Shown here: in pieces, positions 7,670 through 17,111 of the stretch
Numbering within the stretch: the first letter of the stretch is position 1
Layout: every line of letters begins with the position of its first letter
Assembly: GCF_040096205.1 (NCBI RefSeq)
Contig: NZ_JBBMFD010000006.1
Coordinates: 1 to 64,000 of the forward strand
DNA length: 64,000 bases
From: Solibaculum_A intestinale
Lineage (GTDB): Bacteria; Bacillota; Clostridia; Oscillospirales; Acutalibacteraceae
Direction of reading: 5' to 3'
Translations under genes and position numbers: made by a program
Notes under the pieces: generated by a model
The model's input: the letters and a program-made list of their open reading frames with translations, nothing else
The model's database searches: none
Told to the model about the DNA's origin: nothing

Positions 7670-9589
7670 TCAGACTGAAGCCGTCTGTATGACTTGTTCT
7701 TCCACGATCTCCTCGGAAACATCGAAGTCCGGCGTGTTCATCTTCCGGATAGGAACGATCCGCTGCAGATACGCCGTCGCGTTTTTGGGATCGCGCTGAA
7801 TGTCCGCCTGGAGTTCGTCGAGTTTTTCCTGCAGATGGTCGCCCTCACCGGGAAGGGGACGGGTAATCATAATGCGATTGTGGGCGGTGGTGATCAGACG
7901 ATCGCGCTCGTCGTCGAGAATCAGTTCTTCGTAAAGTTTTTCTCCCGGACGAAGGCCTACGTATTTCACCATAATATCGATGTCCGGCGTGTAGCCCATC
8001 AGGCGGATCATGTTGCGGGCCAGATCGTCAATCTTGACCGGCTTTCCCATATCCAGCACATAAATCGCGCCGCTTTCCGCCATACCCCCGGCCTGCAGCA
8101 CCAGCTGCGCCGCTTCCGGGATGGTCATAAAATACCGGGTGATGTCCGGGTGGGTTACGCAGACCGGGCCGCCTGACTCAATTTGCTTTTTAAACAACGG
8201 AACCACGCTTCCGTTGGAACCAAGGACATTCCCAAAGCGTACCGCCATAAACCGGGTCTTGCTGATCGAAGCCATATGCCGGATGATGATTTCCGTCACC
8301 CGCTTGGTGGCACCCATCACATTGGTGGGATTGACCGCCTTGTCGGTGGACAGGAGCACAAACCGCTTGACTCCATATTTATCGGCGCATTTGGCCACGT
8401 TGAGGGTTCCAAACACATTGTTCTTCACCGCCTCGGCAGGGCTGTCCTCCATCAGCGGGACATGCTTATGGGCCGCCGCGTGGAAAACAATACTGGGATG
8501 GTACTGGGTAAAGATTTCCTCCAGCCTTGCCTCATCCCGCACCGAACCGATCAAAATCAGGCTGTTGAGCGCGCTGCCGTACCGGTCCTTGAGTTCGTTT
8601 TGCAGTTCGTAAGCGTTGTTTTCGTAAATGTCGAAGATGATTAGCAGCTTTGGTGAGAACCGGGCAATCTGCCGACAAAGCTCCGAGCCGATGGAACCGC
8701 CGCCGCCTGTGACCAGAACCACATTGTCCTTCAAATAATCACTGATGCTCTGCATGTCGAGCTTTACCTCATCGCGCAGCAGCAGGTCGGAAATGTGCAG
8801 CTCCCGCACTTCGGCGATGGGGCGGGTACCGTCCTGGATTTCGCTCAAGGGAGGGACCATCTTGATCTTGCACTTGGTTTTGGTACAATTGCTGACGATC
8901 CGTTCGTATTGATCGGAGGTGGCGGAGGGAATGGCGATATAAATGTCGTCAATGGAGAATTGCTCCGCCAGTTCCTGAATACGGTCTACGCCATAGAGGA
9001 CGGTCACGCCGCGGATCTGGGTGTGGTGCTTTTTAATGTCGTCGTCCACCACAAGCACCGGCGTTCCCCTTTTGGGGCCTTCGTTGAGCAGGTCATGCAC
9101 CAGAGAGGAACCGGCGTTGCCGCCACCCACCACCATGATCCGGCGGGAAACCTTGTTTTCCACCGAGGCAATAGAAGCGCGAACGTGGATATACCGGTAA
9201 ACAAAACGGGAAAACAAAAGAAACCCAATGGAAATAATGGTTCCCATCACATAAACCGGCAAGGGAAGGGGCACATTCAGAATCAATCCGTAGAGGTAAT
9301 AGAATACCATAGCGGTAATCGAACCCATAGTAATCCGCGCAATGTCCAGCGAGGAGGCGTAAATCCACAGCACGTGATAGACCCGGTAGGCGCAGAGGCT
9401 GAGAATGGTGAAAATAGAAAGCGCCCAAAAACTCTGAAAATAATTTAAGAGCAGCCCGGTGTCTAGGACAAAATTGTTAAGCAGCAAATATGAAAAAATT
9501 ACAGCTGTGTTGACTACGAACACGTCCAACAAAGCCAGCCCGATTTTGGGCAGCAACACCGGCAGAAAAAATGTATTCTTTTGTTTCAT
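7670..9589 (-). CDS. membrane nucleotide-sugar 4,6-dehydratase (CapD/WbpM/PglF type)
   Basis: 639 aa. Four N-terminal membrane segments occupy about residues 1-125. A first Rossmann-like domain follows (VVGGGNAGSS), then the catalytic SDR domain (TGGGGSIGSELC near 290). The active site carries STDKAVNP and MGATK, the Ser-Asp-Lys plus Met-x3-Lys arrangement in which Met replaces Tyr, typical of UDP-GlcNAc 4,6-dehydratases WbpM, PglF and CapD. These make 4-keto-6-deoxy sugars for capsule, O-antigen or protein glycosylation. ATG 9589 has AAAAGGTGG 8 nt upstream; the GTG at 9601 overlaps that site. It stands alone here, so the pathway is not shown. Confidence 0.9.
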   Translation of the reverse strand: MKQKNTFFLPVLLPKIGLALLDVFVVNTAVIFSYLLLNNFVLDTGLLLNYFQSFWALSIFTILSLCAYRVYHVLWIYASSLDIARITMGSITAMVFYYLYGLILNVPLPLPVYVMGTIISIGFLLFSRFVYRYIHVRASIASVENKVSRRIMVVGGGNAGSSLVHDLLNEGPKRGTPVLVVDDDIKKHHTQIRGVTVLYGVDRIQELAEQFSIDDIYIAIPSATSDQYERIVSNCTKTKCKIKMVPPLSEIQDGTRPIAEVRELHISDLLLRDEVKLDMQSISDYLKDNVVLVTGGGGSIGSELCRQIARFSPKLLIIFDIYENNAYELQNELKDRYGSALNSLILIGSVRDEARLEEIFTQYHPSIVFHAAAHKHVPLMEDSPAEAVKNNVFGTLNVAKCADKYGVKRFVLLSTDKAVNPTNVMGATKRVTEIIIRHMASISKTRFMAVRFGNVLGSNGSVVPLFKKQIESGGPVCVTHPDITRYFMTIPEAAQLVLQAGGMAESGAIYVLDMGKPVKIDDLARNMIRLMGYTPDIDIMVKYVGLRPGEKLYEELILDDERDRLITTAHNRIMITRPLPGEGDHLQEKLDELQADIQRDPKNATAYLQRIVPIRKMNTPDFDVSEEIVEEQVIQTASV

Positions 9590-9633
9590 GGGCGTATCCA
9601 CCTTTTTGACATCAATCTCATTTCTTCGACTTA

Positions 9634-9682
9634 ATTTTATCTCTTTTTTTTCTGCTTGTCAATGTGCCTTACAATAATGTAA
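9634..9682 (-). promoter_or_regulatory. promoter and upstream palindrome of dehydratase gene
   Basis: TTGACA (9657-9662) and TAAAAT (9634-9639) with a 17-nt spacer on the minus strand. A perfect dyad TTACA-ATAA-TGTAA (9669-9682) sits just upstream of the -35, a position that suits an activator. Confidence 0.65.
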
Positions 9683-9721
9683 ATCTTTTGAAGAAAAAAC
9701 ATACACCGTTTTTTCCGGTTC

Positions 9722-11062
9722 CTACATTTTTCTCGTCCGGTTGACACGCTTGTTTTTGCGGCGTTTCTGATTGACAATCACGGCAATAACTGCATAGACC
9801 ACAATCAAACCTACCACCGCGACAATTGCGATTTTGAACCAAGTAGAGGAGATAATTTCGTTGATTTTTTCCATATAGAACTGGAATTCGCTGCGGTTGA
9901 CCGACTCGCCTGCCACCAGGTCGATAGTGCCCAGCTCTTCCCCTGCCAGCATCAGCTTGGCGGTCCCCAGCTTGTCCCCCTTCTTTACCGGAGCGTCCAC
10001 CGTATCGGGTAGTTCGGGAACCAGCAGAATGCTGGATTTTTCAATGTTCTTGGGTACTAGTGCGGAGAAATCCTCCCCGGGATAGGCGAGCACGCTGTCC
10101 TTTTCTTCGCCTAGGTGTATACTGACTTCCCCGCTGGGTTCCTGCTGGTCCACCAGGGATTTGACCTGAAAATTAGGCAGCGCCCATTCGTACAGGTTGA
10201 TGGCGTCCATGAAATTGTACATGTCCGTAATGGGCTCGCCGTTTTCGTCTTCCACCGGCGCGCCCAGGGTGATGAGCAGATAGGTGTACCCGTCCTGGGA
10301 AGCGGTGGAGATGAGGCACCTGCCCGCTTCCGGGGTATACCCGGTCTTAATGCCCCTGGCGGGGCTGTAATAATACTTGACGCCGCCGGTGGCCTGGTCC
10401 ATCAGCAGGTTTGTGGTTACCAGAGTTCGTTCCTCGTTCATATTGGTCGCCGGCATCCGGTACCGGGCCGTGGAGCAGATTTCCATAAACACCGGCAGTT
10501 TCATAGCGTTTTGCACGATTTTATACAGATCCCGCGCCGTAGTATACTGGTCGTCGTCGTGAAGGCCGTGGGGATTGACGAAGTGGGTGTTCTCACACCC
10601 AAGCTCCTTGACCCGCTCGTTCATTTTATCCACAAAATCGCTCACGCTTCCGCCCACTGCGTCCGCGATGACATTGGAGCCCTCACAGGCGGACTTGATG
10701 AGCATGGCGTAGAGGAGCTGGCGCATGGTCAGCACCTCGCCGTCTTTGAGCCCGGCGTTGGAATAGCCCCAGCCCAAATCGTCGAACAAAGCGCCGTCCA
10801 CAGTGACCTGTTCGTCCAGCCGGTCGCCCCATTCCTCCAATGCGATCATCGCCGTGACCACCTTGGTCAGAGAAGCGGGGTACATTTTCTGATCCGCGTT
10901 TTTCTCATATACAATCTCGCCCGTCTCCACGTTTGCCATCAAAACCGCTTGGGAGCGCACCGGCACGCTGTCCGGCGGCGTATAGGAGGCCGACGCGGAA
11001 AACGGCATGAGCAGCAGCGCGACAATCAGCAAGGCAGACAGGAAAATTGCCTTTTTGTTCAT
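9722..11062 (-). CDS. D-alanyl-D-alanine carboxypeptidase (S11, PBP5/DacF type)
   Basis: Trims the terminal D-Ala from peptidoglycan stem peptides outside the membrane; about 446 aa. A signal peptide (LLIVALLLMPFSASA) is followed by the SxxK serine motif in PASLTKV (about 62), SxN in SACEGSN (about 124) and KTG in KTGYTPEAG (about 238). A PBP5-like beta domain follows, then a membrane segment near 410-432 and a basic tail, so the enzyme is probably anchored at its C-terminus by a real transmembrane helix. ATG 11062 has GGAGG 9 nt upstream; the ATG at 11068 is too close. A second S11 enzyme is encoded at 35026. Confidence 0.92.
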   Translation of the reverse strand: MNKKAIFLSALLIVALLLMPFSASASYTPPDSVPVRSQAVLMANVETGEIVYEKNADQKMYPASLTKVVTAMIALEEWGDRLDEQVTVDGALFDDLGWGYSNAGLKDGEVLTMRQLLYAMLIKSACEGSNVIADAVGGSVSDFVDKMNERVKELGCENTHFVNPHGLHDDDQYTTARDLYKIVQNAMKLPVFMEICSTARYRMPATNMNEERTLVTTNLLMDQATGGVKYYYSPARGIKTGYTPEAGRCLISTASQDGYTYLLITLGAPVEDENGEPITDMYNFMDAINLYEWALPNFQVKSLVDQQEPSGEVSIHLGEEKDSVLAYPGEDFSALVPKNIEKSSILLVPELPDTVDAPVKKGDKLGTAKLMLAGEELGTIDLVAGESVNRSEFQFYMEKINEIISSTWFKIAIVAVVGLIVVYAVIAVIVNQKRRKNKRVNRTRKM

Positions 11063-11081
11063 GGACATTTCCCTCCAATGT

Positions 11082-11122
11082 GATATACTATATATTCATG
11101 ATATGATCTTAATTAGTATATC
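11082..11122. promoter_or_regulatory. divergent promoter region with inverted repeat
   Basis: GATATACTA (11082-11090) and its exact complement TAGTATATC (11114-11122) flank an AT-rich core between the divergent carboxypeptidase and metallophosphoesterase operons. Each arm contains a -10-like TATACT, on opposite strands. No clear -35 elements are seen. Confidence 0.4.
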
Positions 11123-11237
11123 AGGGTTCTGGCAAAAAAGAAAGGCATTTTTCCGAAAGGAAGGGTCTTTGGAAGAATGTAAGAAAGACGTAAGGTTTGC
11201 CAGCGCACGCCCATATTGTTCTGGAGGGATTTTTGGT

Positions 11238-11921
11238 TTGATTTACGTGACAGGCGACCTGCACGGGGAACTGGCGCGGTTCTCCGAGCGGCAGATGAAG
11301 GTGGTCAAGAAGCGCGACACCCTTTTGGTCTGCGGCGATTTCGGCTTTGTGTGGGATGGGAGCAAGGAAGAACAGAAAGCGCTCAAAGCTCTGGGGAAAT
11401 TCCCGTTTACCATCGCCTTTGTAGACGGCGCCCATGAAAACTTCGAGCTGCTTGAGCGGCTGCCCGTAAGCGAGTGGTGCGGCGGCAAGGTGCGCTGGCT
11501 GCAGGAGAACACGGTGCAGCTGATGCGGGGCGAAATCTACGAGATCGAGGGGGAACGGATCTTCGCCTTCGGCGGCGGGGAAAGCCCGGACAAGGACATC
11601 CGCCGGGAGGACGGGCACTGGTGGGCAAGAGAACTCCCTTCTCCTGAGGAAATCGAGGAAGGGCGGCGCAATTTGGAGGCGTCCTTCCATGAGGTGGACT
11701 ATATCATCACCCATGAGCCGTCCGCGGCAGTCAAGGGGATGCTCAACATCGGGGAGGATTATATCAATTCCCTGAATATTTTTTTCGACGAGGTGGCGAA
11801 AACCTGCAAATTCAAGCGCTGGTTTTTCGGCAGCTGCCATGTGGACAAGGTGATTTCCCCCCGGCAGATCGCGGTGTTTGGGGACGTGCTGCCGCTGGAC
11901 CTGAACAAAAAGAAGCGGTGA
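11238..11921 (+). CDS. metallophosphoesterase
   Basis: Calcineurin-like phosphoesterase of about 227 aa. Metal-binding motifs are visible: GDLHGE (near 6-11), CGDFGF (near 35), an Asn/Asp region DGAHENFE, THEPS near the middle and GSCHVD towards the end. The substrate is unknown; relatives act on phosphodiesters, cyclic nucleotides or RNA ends. I place the start at TTG 11238, 10 nt after GGAGG, because the protein then begins at IYVTGDLHG as the family does. In-frame sequence further upstream reaches 11007 but reads through promoter DNA. It is the first gene of a likely operon with sbcD, which begins 7 nt downstream. Confidence 0.85.
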   Translation: MIYVTGDLHGELARFSERQMKVVKKRDTLLVCGDFGFVWDGSKEEQKALKALGKFPFTIAFVDGAHENFELLERLPVSEWCGGKVRWLQENTVQLMRGEIYEIEGERIFAFGGGESPDKDIRREDGHWWARELPSPEEIEEGRRNLEASFHEVDYIITHEPSAAVKGMLNIGEDYINSLNIFFDEVAKTCKFKRWFFGSCHVDKVISPRQIAVFGDVLPLDLNKKKR

Positions 11922-11928
11922 GGCGGGT

Positions 11929-13080
11929 ATGAAGCTGCTGCATACGGCCGACTGGCACCTGGGCAAGGTGATCTTTTCCCGCTCTTTGTTGGAAGAGCAG
12001 GAACAGTTTCTCTACGAAACCTTTCTTCCGGCGGTGGACCGGGAGGACCCGGACCTGATTCTGATCAGCGGGGACGTGTTCGACCGGCCCATTGCGCCGG
12101 TGGAGGCCATCCGCTTGTTTGACGACCTGCTTTATGCCTTATGCGCCGAACGCAGGCGAAAGGTGGCCATCATTTCCGGAAACCACGACAGCGCCGACCG
12201 GCTGACGGTAGGCGCGGAGATTCTCAAAAAGCAGGGGCTTTATATTGCTTCCCGGATCAAAGCAGAGCCCGAACCGGTGCGGCTTTGCGACGAGTTTGGG
12301 CCAATCGAGCTGTGGATGCTGCCTTACTTCGATCCTGCTCAGGTGCGCGAGGTCTATAAGGACGAGACGATACGGGGCTTTCAGGAGGCGTATGAGCGGG
12401 TGCTCGCGGCGGTTAGGGAACGGCAGACGCCGGGGGCACGGCAGGTTCTTATGGCTCACTGCTTTGTGACGGGTTCGAAAAAGAGCGAGTCGGAATCGCC
12501 TTTGTCCATCGGGGGCAGCGGCGAAGTGGACGGCGCGCTGTTTTCCGGGTTCGATTACGTGGCCCTGGGCCATCTGCACGGGCCTCAGCCGGCGGGGAAA
12601 AACGCCCGGTACGCGGGCTCGCCTTTAAAATATTCCTTTGACGAGGCGCATCACAAAAAGTCGCTGACGGTGGTGGAGCTGGGAGAAAAAACGGTAGCGG
12701 TCCGGCAGCTTCCCATCACGCCCAAACGGGACATGCGCATGGTGGAGGGGACTTTGGAAGAGCTGCTAAGGGCAGCGAAAACGGACGAGCGCCGAGAGGA
12801 TTTCTTGTACGCCACTCTTTTGGACGAGGCCCCCGTGTTCGAGCCCATGGCCCGGCTGCGGGAAGGGTATCCGAACCTCTTAGGGCTGGAATGCGTTTGG
12901 CTGCGGGGCGGTAGCGACCAGTCCTCCGGCCGGGACGCCCTTCGCAAAAGCCTTCGGGCCAAGCGGGTGGATGACCGGGCGGTGTTCGAGGCGTTTTTGC
13001 GGCAGGTCTGCGACCGAGAGCCGGATGAGGAACTCACCCGGCTTTTTTGTGAGCTTGCCGGAGAGGAGGAACGCCTGTGA
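11929..13080 (+). CDS. sbcD: DNA repair exonuclease SbcD (Mre11-like)
   Basis: Nuclease subunit of the SbcCD complex, which cleaves hairpins and protein-blocked DNA ends; 383 aa. The metal ligands lie in TADWHLGK (near 6), SGDVFDRP (near 48), GNHDSADR (near 83) and the later HCF and GHLHGPQ motifs, followed by the AGSPLKYSFDE segment typical of SbcD. Good RBS (GAGGCGG). It overlaps sbcC by 4 bp (GTGA), so the two are translationally coupled. Confidence 0.97.
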   Translation: MKLLHTADWHLGKVIFSRSLLEEQEQFLYETFLPAVDREDPDLILISGDVFDRPIAPVEAIRLFDDLLYALCAERRRKVAIISGNHDSADRLTVGAEILKKQGLYIASRIKAEPEPVRLCDEFGPIELWMLPYFDPAQVREVYKDETIRGFQEAYERVLAAVRERQTPGARQVLMAHCFVTGSKKSESESPLSIGGSGEVDGALFSGFDYVALGHLHGPQPAGKNARYAGSPLKYSFDEAHHKKSLTVVELGEKTVAVRQLPITPKRDMRMVEGTLEELLRAAKTDERREDFLYATLLDEAPVFEPMARLREGYPNLLGLECVWLRGGSDQSSGRDALRKSLRAKRVDDRAVFEAFLRQVCDREPDEELTRLFCELAGEEERL

Positions 13081-16000
13081 AACCGGTAAAGATCGTCATG
13101 CAGTGCTTCGGTGCTTATCTGGGCCGAAGCGAAGTGGATTTTCTGAAACTCGCCGGAGCACCCCTTTTTTTAATTTCCGGCCCCACCGGTTCGGGCAAGA
13201 CTACCCTGCTCGACGCCATGAGCTGCGCCCTCTACGGCAGGGCTACCGGGGCTTTGCGCAGGGACTGGAAGGAGCTTCGCAGCACCGGTGCCTCTCAGGA
13301 AACGCCCACGGTGGTGGAATTCGAGTTTACCCTGGGAGCAGAACGCTATCGCTTTGTGCGCACCTTTTCGGAACGCATGGTCAAGAAGCGGTCGGGCGCT
13401 ACCGAACTCAAGCAGGAGAGCACGGCGGAATGCTTTGTCTGGGCGGCGGACGGGTGGCGGCTGCTGGGAACCGGGCTGGAGGTGGCCCAGAAGGCGAAGG
13501 AACTGCTGGGCTTTACCTACGAGCAGTTTTCCCAGGTGATTGTGCTGCCTCAGGGGGAATTTCGCAAGCTGCTCACCGCTTCCTCCAGTGAAAAGGAAGG
13601 CATTTTAGAGGTGCTGTTCGCCACCGGAAAGTGGAAACGGATTGCCGAGCGGGCAAACGAGCGGGCGAATCAGCTCAAAGAGCAGCTCAAACAGATATCC
13701 GCCGGGCTCGCTCCTTTGCTTGCGTCTTACCAGGTGGAGGACCTTTCCGGTTTATTGGAAAAACGGGACGCCTGCCGGCGGGACGGGCAGCAAGCAAAGG
13801 AACAGGAGGCTTTGCTCCAGAAAGCCTTACAGGAAGCAAATGTTCGGTTGCAGGAAGCCGCCCGGCAAAAGGAACGGTTCGACCGGCTTTCTTCCGCCAA
13901 GGAACGGCAAGCGCAGCTTCGTCTTAAAGCGGAGGAGATGGACGGGTTTCGTAAGCAGTACGCCTATGGGGTTAAGCTAAAAGGGGTGCAGCCTTATTTT
14001 CAGATGTGGCAGTCCGCCGTCAAGCGGGAAAGGGACGCAAAGGGAGAAGAGCAGGAAAGCAGACGGCGGGAAAGCGCCGCCGCGGCCGCCTGCCGTGAGG
14101 CCCAGGAGGCGGCCAACGCCATTCCACGTTTGCAAGAGGAAGCGGAAGAGGAAAGCCGCAGGCTCAGCGTCCTGGAACGGGCGCTGGAGGATGCAAAGCG
14201 TTTGACCCAGGCGAGGCGGACGGCCTCTTTGGCGGCAAAGGCCGCTGAGGAAGCGGGCAAGCGGGAACAAGAGGCTGCTGCCGAGGCTGCCGCATTGCAG
14301 GCGCGCGTTGAAAAGGGTGAAAACTATCTGCGCGAGCAGTTTGAAACGTATCTGTCCAGGCTCCCGGAGTTCTCCCTGCGGGTGCAGACGCTGACCGCAG
14401 CAAAGGACGCTTTGTCCGCCCTGCACAGCGCCCAGGAAACCGAGCGGGAGATGTTCGCCGCGAAACTGGCGGCGGGCAAGCGGGCGGCGGACGCTCAACA
14501 AGCCCTTGCCGCCCGAAGGGAAACGCTTTTGCAGTTCGAGGCGGCGTCCCGGGCGGACGCGGCCTACCTGCTGGCGTCCTTATTAAAGGAAGAAAAACCC
14601 TGCCCGGTGTGTGGGTCGATGCATCATCCGGCTCCCGCACGGCCGGCGGAAAATGTGCCGGCTCCAGAAGAGGTTCAGGCCGCGCGGGAGAACGAGCGGG
14701 CGGCGAAGGACGCCCAGGAAGCGGCGGAGCAGGAGCTTCACCGCAGGGAAACAGCCTATGAGGCGGCAAAACAGGCGCTGGCGCGGGCAAAAGATGCCTT
14801 TGCTCGGTTCGAGATCGAAGAAAGCGCCATCGAACCGGCCCTGTCGGAAGCAAACGAGAGGCTTTTTGCGGCCCAGAAAGCCCAGCGGGACCGGCTGAAA
14901 GGGGAAGCGCTGCTTGATAAGCTGCGCCGGGACCTGCCCGCGGCAAAGGAGCGGCTTGAGCAAAGCCGCAAGGACGCGCAGCAGGCGGCGGTGGCCGCAG
15001 CCAAAGCCCAGGCAAGCGTCCAGGAGCTAATAACGGCGCTGCAGGGACAGGAAACGGATACTGGAAAGCTGACGGCGGCGATCGGCGAGCATCGGCTGTG
15101 TTTGCAGCAAAAGAAAGAGTCGGTTGCCCGGCTTCAGGAAAGCTTATCCCAGGCAAAATCCAACCTGTCCGGGGCGAGGGAAGGGGCGGCCGCCGCTTTG
15201 GAGGCGGTCAAAAAAGCCTACGGTCAGCGAACCCATGCCCAGACCGAATATGAACACCAGTGCACAGCCGCCGGGCTTACACCCGGGGAGGACCCCGCTT
15301 TGCAAAAAGAACTGCTCGACCGGCTGCCTCAAATGGAGCAGGCCATCGACCAGTATGACAAGGAGCAGGCGGCGGTCAAGGATGTGATTGCCCAGCTTCA
15401 GGAGCAGCTGTCCGGCGTATCCGTTCCCGATTTGGCGAACCTTACCGAAAAGCGGGATGCTCTTTCCAAAGAAAAGGCCGAACAGGATGCGGCCATCGGT
15501 CGGTTGCAGGAGCGGGAGACGGCGCTAAGCGAGGCCTGCAGCCGAGCCCAAGCGTATTGCAAAGAGCAGGAAGGACTAGAGGAGCAGTACCGCACGGCGG
15601 GGGCTCTGGCAGAGCTTTTAAGCGGAAAAAATCCCCGTAAAATTCCGGTGCATCAGTTTGTGCTGGGCATCATGCTCGACGACATTGTAAGCGCCGCAAA
15701 CCAGTATCTCTTGCGTTTAAGCCGGGGCCAGTACAACCTGGTGCGCATGGACCGTCAGGGCGGCCAGGGCTACCGAGGGCTGGACCTGGCGGTGCTCGAC
15801 GGCTACCGGGGCGGCGAGCGCAGCGTCAACACCCTGTCGGGCGGCGAGCTGTTTTTGGCGTCGCTTGCTCTGGCCTTCGGCCTGGCGGACACGGTGCAAA
15901 GCTACGCCGGCGGCATCCGGCTGGATTCGGTGTTCATTGACGAAGGGTTCGGCACTCTGGACGCCCAGACGCTCGAATGCGTTATGGGCGCGCTGTCCGA

Positions 16001-16130
16001 GCTTCAGTCGGGCGGACGGCTGATCGGGATCATCTCCCATGTAGGGGAGCTTCGGGAACGGATCGCCGCGAAAATCGAGGTGTCCCCCGATCCCAAGGGA
16101 GGCAGCAAAGTGGAGCTTGTGTGCGGATAA
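13077..16130 (+). CDS. sbcC: SbcC ATPase (Rad50-like)
   Basis: SMC-like ATPase partner of SbcD, 1017 aa. Walker A GPTGSGKTT lies at about residue 36, and long Glu/Lys/Ala-rich coiled coils flank the zinc hook CPVCGSMHH near residue 508, through which two molecules join. The C-terminal ATPase lobe has the signature LSGGELFLASLALAFG and the Walker B region VFIDEGFGTLD. The length and domain order are normal for the family. It starts with GTG at 13077, overlapping the sbcD stop. The very high Ala/Glu/Gln content reflects the coiled coils. Confidence 0.97.
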   Translation: MKPVKIVMQCFGAYLGRSEVDFLKLAGAPLFLISGPTGSGKTTLLDAMSCALYGRATGALRRDWKELRSTGASQETPTVVEFEFTLGAERYRFVRTFSERMVKKRSGATELKQESTAECFVWAADGWRLLGTGLEVAQKAKELLGFTYEQFSQVIVLPQGEFRKLLTASSSEKEGILEVLFATGKWKRIAERANERANQLKEQLKQISAGLAPLLASYQVEDLSGLLEKRDACRRDGQQAKEQEALLQKALQEANVRLQEAARQKERFDRLSSAKERQAQLRLKAEEMDGFRKQYAYGVKLKGVQPYFQMWQSAVKRERDAKGEEQESRRRESAAAAACREAQEAANAIPRLQEEAEEESRRLSVLERALEDAKRLTQARRTASLAAKAAEEAGKREQEAAAEAAALQARVEKGENYLREQFETYLSRLPEFSLRVQTLTAAKDALSALHSAQETEREMFAAKLAAGKRAADAQQALAARRETLLQFEAASRADAAYLLASLLKEEKPCPVCGSMHHPAPARPAENVPAPEEVQAARENERAAKDAQEAAEQELHRRETAYEAAKQALARAKDAFARFEIEESAIEPALSEANERLFAAQKAQRDRLKGEALLDKLRRDLPAAKERLEQSRKDAQQAAVAAAKAQASVQELITALQGQETDTGKLTAAIGEHRLCLQQKKESVARLQESLSQAKSNLSGAREGAAAALEAVKKAYGQRTHAQTEYEHQCTAAGLTPGEDPALQKELLDRLPQMEQAIDQYDKEQAAVKDVIAQLQEQLSGVSVPDLANLTEKRDALSKEKAEQDAAIGRLQERETALSEACSRAQAYCKEQEGLEEQYRTAGALAELLSGKNPRKIPVHQFVLGIMLDDIVSAANQYLLRLSRGQYNLVRMDRQGGQGYRGLDLAVLDGYRGGERSVNTLSGGELFLASLALAFGLADTVQSYAGGIRLDSVFIDEGFGTLDAQTLECVMGALSELQSGGRLIGIISHVGELRERIAAKIEVSPDPKGGSKVELVCG

Positions 16131-16160
16131 ACCGCCTTGCAGCAGAAGGAGGAAGGAAAC

Positions 16161-17111
16161 GTGCCCTACCAAAAGACCACCGGGTTCTTTTTGAGCGCCA
16201 ACGGAATCGATCAAGTCGCTTATTATGTGTATACGCCAGGGGAAAAGCCCTGGGCGGTGCTGCAGCTTTCCCACGGCATGTGCGAATACATCGAACGGTA
16301 CGAGCAGGTGCCTTTTCTAGAGGAAATGACCCGGGCGGGCGTTCTCGTGTGCGGTAACGACCATCTGGGCCACGGTAAGACCGCACCCAAACAGGAGGAC
16401 TTAGGATACTTCGACCAGAAGGATGGCTGGCGCACCCTGCCCAAGGACCTGCACCAACTGACGGCCAAAATCCGCAGCCAGTACCCCGGCCTTCCCATCT
16501 TCCTGCTGGGGCACAGCATGGGTTCCTTCGCCGCCCGGGCTTATTTGAGCCAGTACGGCCAGGAGCTTACTGGGGCGCTGATTGTGGGTACCAGTGGGGG
16601 AGAACCGCTGGCGGGTGTCGGAATGGCGCTTGCCAAGTTCATCGGCCTATTCAAAGGAGATCGGCACCGCAGCCGTCTCATTAACGGCATGGCTTTCGGC
16701 TTTTATAACCGCAAGTATGAGCAGCATCGCTCCTCCTTTGACTGGCTCAGCCGCGATCCGCAAATCGTGGACCGGTACGTGGAGGACCCCTACTGCCATT
16801 TTCTCTTTACTCTCAACGGCTTTTATAACCTGTTTCACCTTCTAAAGACCGTTTCCAAAAAGGAATGGGCCAAAAGCGTGCCCAAGGACCTGCCCATTCT
16901 CCTGCTCAGCGGGGATATGGACCCGGTGGGCCAGTTCGGCAAAGGGGTGGAGAAGGTGTGCCGGCGTTTGCGCGAGGCTGGAGTCAAGCAGGTGGACTGC
17001 AAACTTTATAAAGGCGGGCGGCACGAGATCATCAACGAGATCAATCGAAGCGACGTGTACAAGGACATTCTTCGTTTTCTCATCACCACGGCGAAAGGGG
17101 AAAAAGCATGA
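16161..17111 (+). CDS. alpha/beta hydrolase (monoacylglycerol lipase-like)
   Basis: Soluble serine hydrolase of 316 aa in the lysophospholipase/monoglyceride lipase group. The oxyanion region ends with LSHGMCEYIERY (near 36), the nucleophile elbow is GHSMGS (near 120), the acid is probably in LSGDMDPVG (near 252), and the histidine in GGRHEIINE (near 295). The start is the GTG at 16161, 8 nt after AAGGAGG. It lies 30 nt after sbcC and overlaps tyrA by 4 bp (ATGA), so it is expressed with both although its role is unrelated. The substrate is unknown. Confidence 0.88.
   Translation: MPYQKTTGFFLSANGIDQVAYYVYTPGEKPWAVLQLSHGMCEYIERYEQVPFLEEMTRAGVLVCGNDHLGHGKTAPKQEDLGYFDQKDGWRTLPKDLHQLTAKIRSQYPGLPIFLLGHSMGSFAARAYLSQYGQELTGALIVGTSGGEPLAGVGMALAKFIGLFKGDRHRSRLINGMAFGFYNRKYEQHRSSFDWLSRDPQIVDRYVEDPYCHFLFTLNGFYNLFHLLKTVSKKEWAKSVPKDLPILLLSGDMDPVGQFGKGVEKVCRRLREAGVKQVDCKLYKGGRHEIINEINRSDVYKDILRFLITTAKGEKA

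Noticed and set aside
14164..15156. Long minus-strand open frame (330 codons) inside sbcC
   Set aside because: Pro/Arg/Ala-rich antisense of the coiled-coil coding region; sbcC is clearly the real gene.
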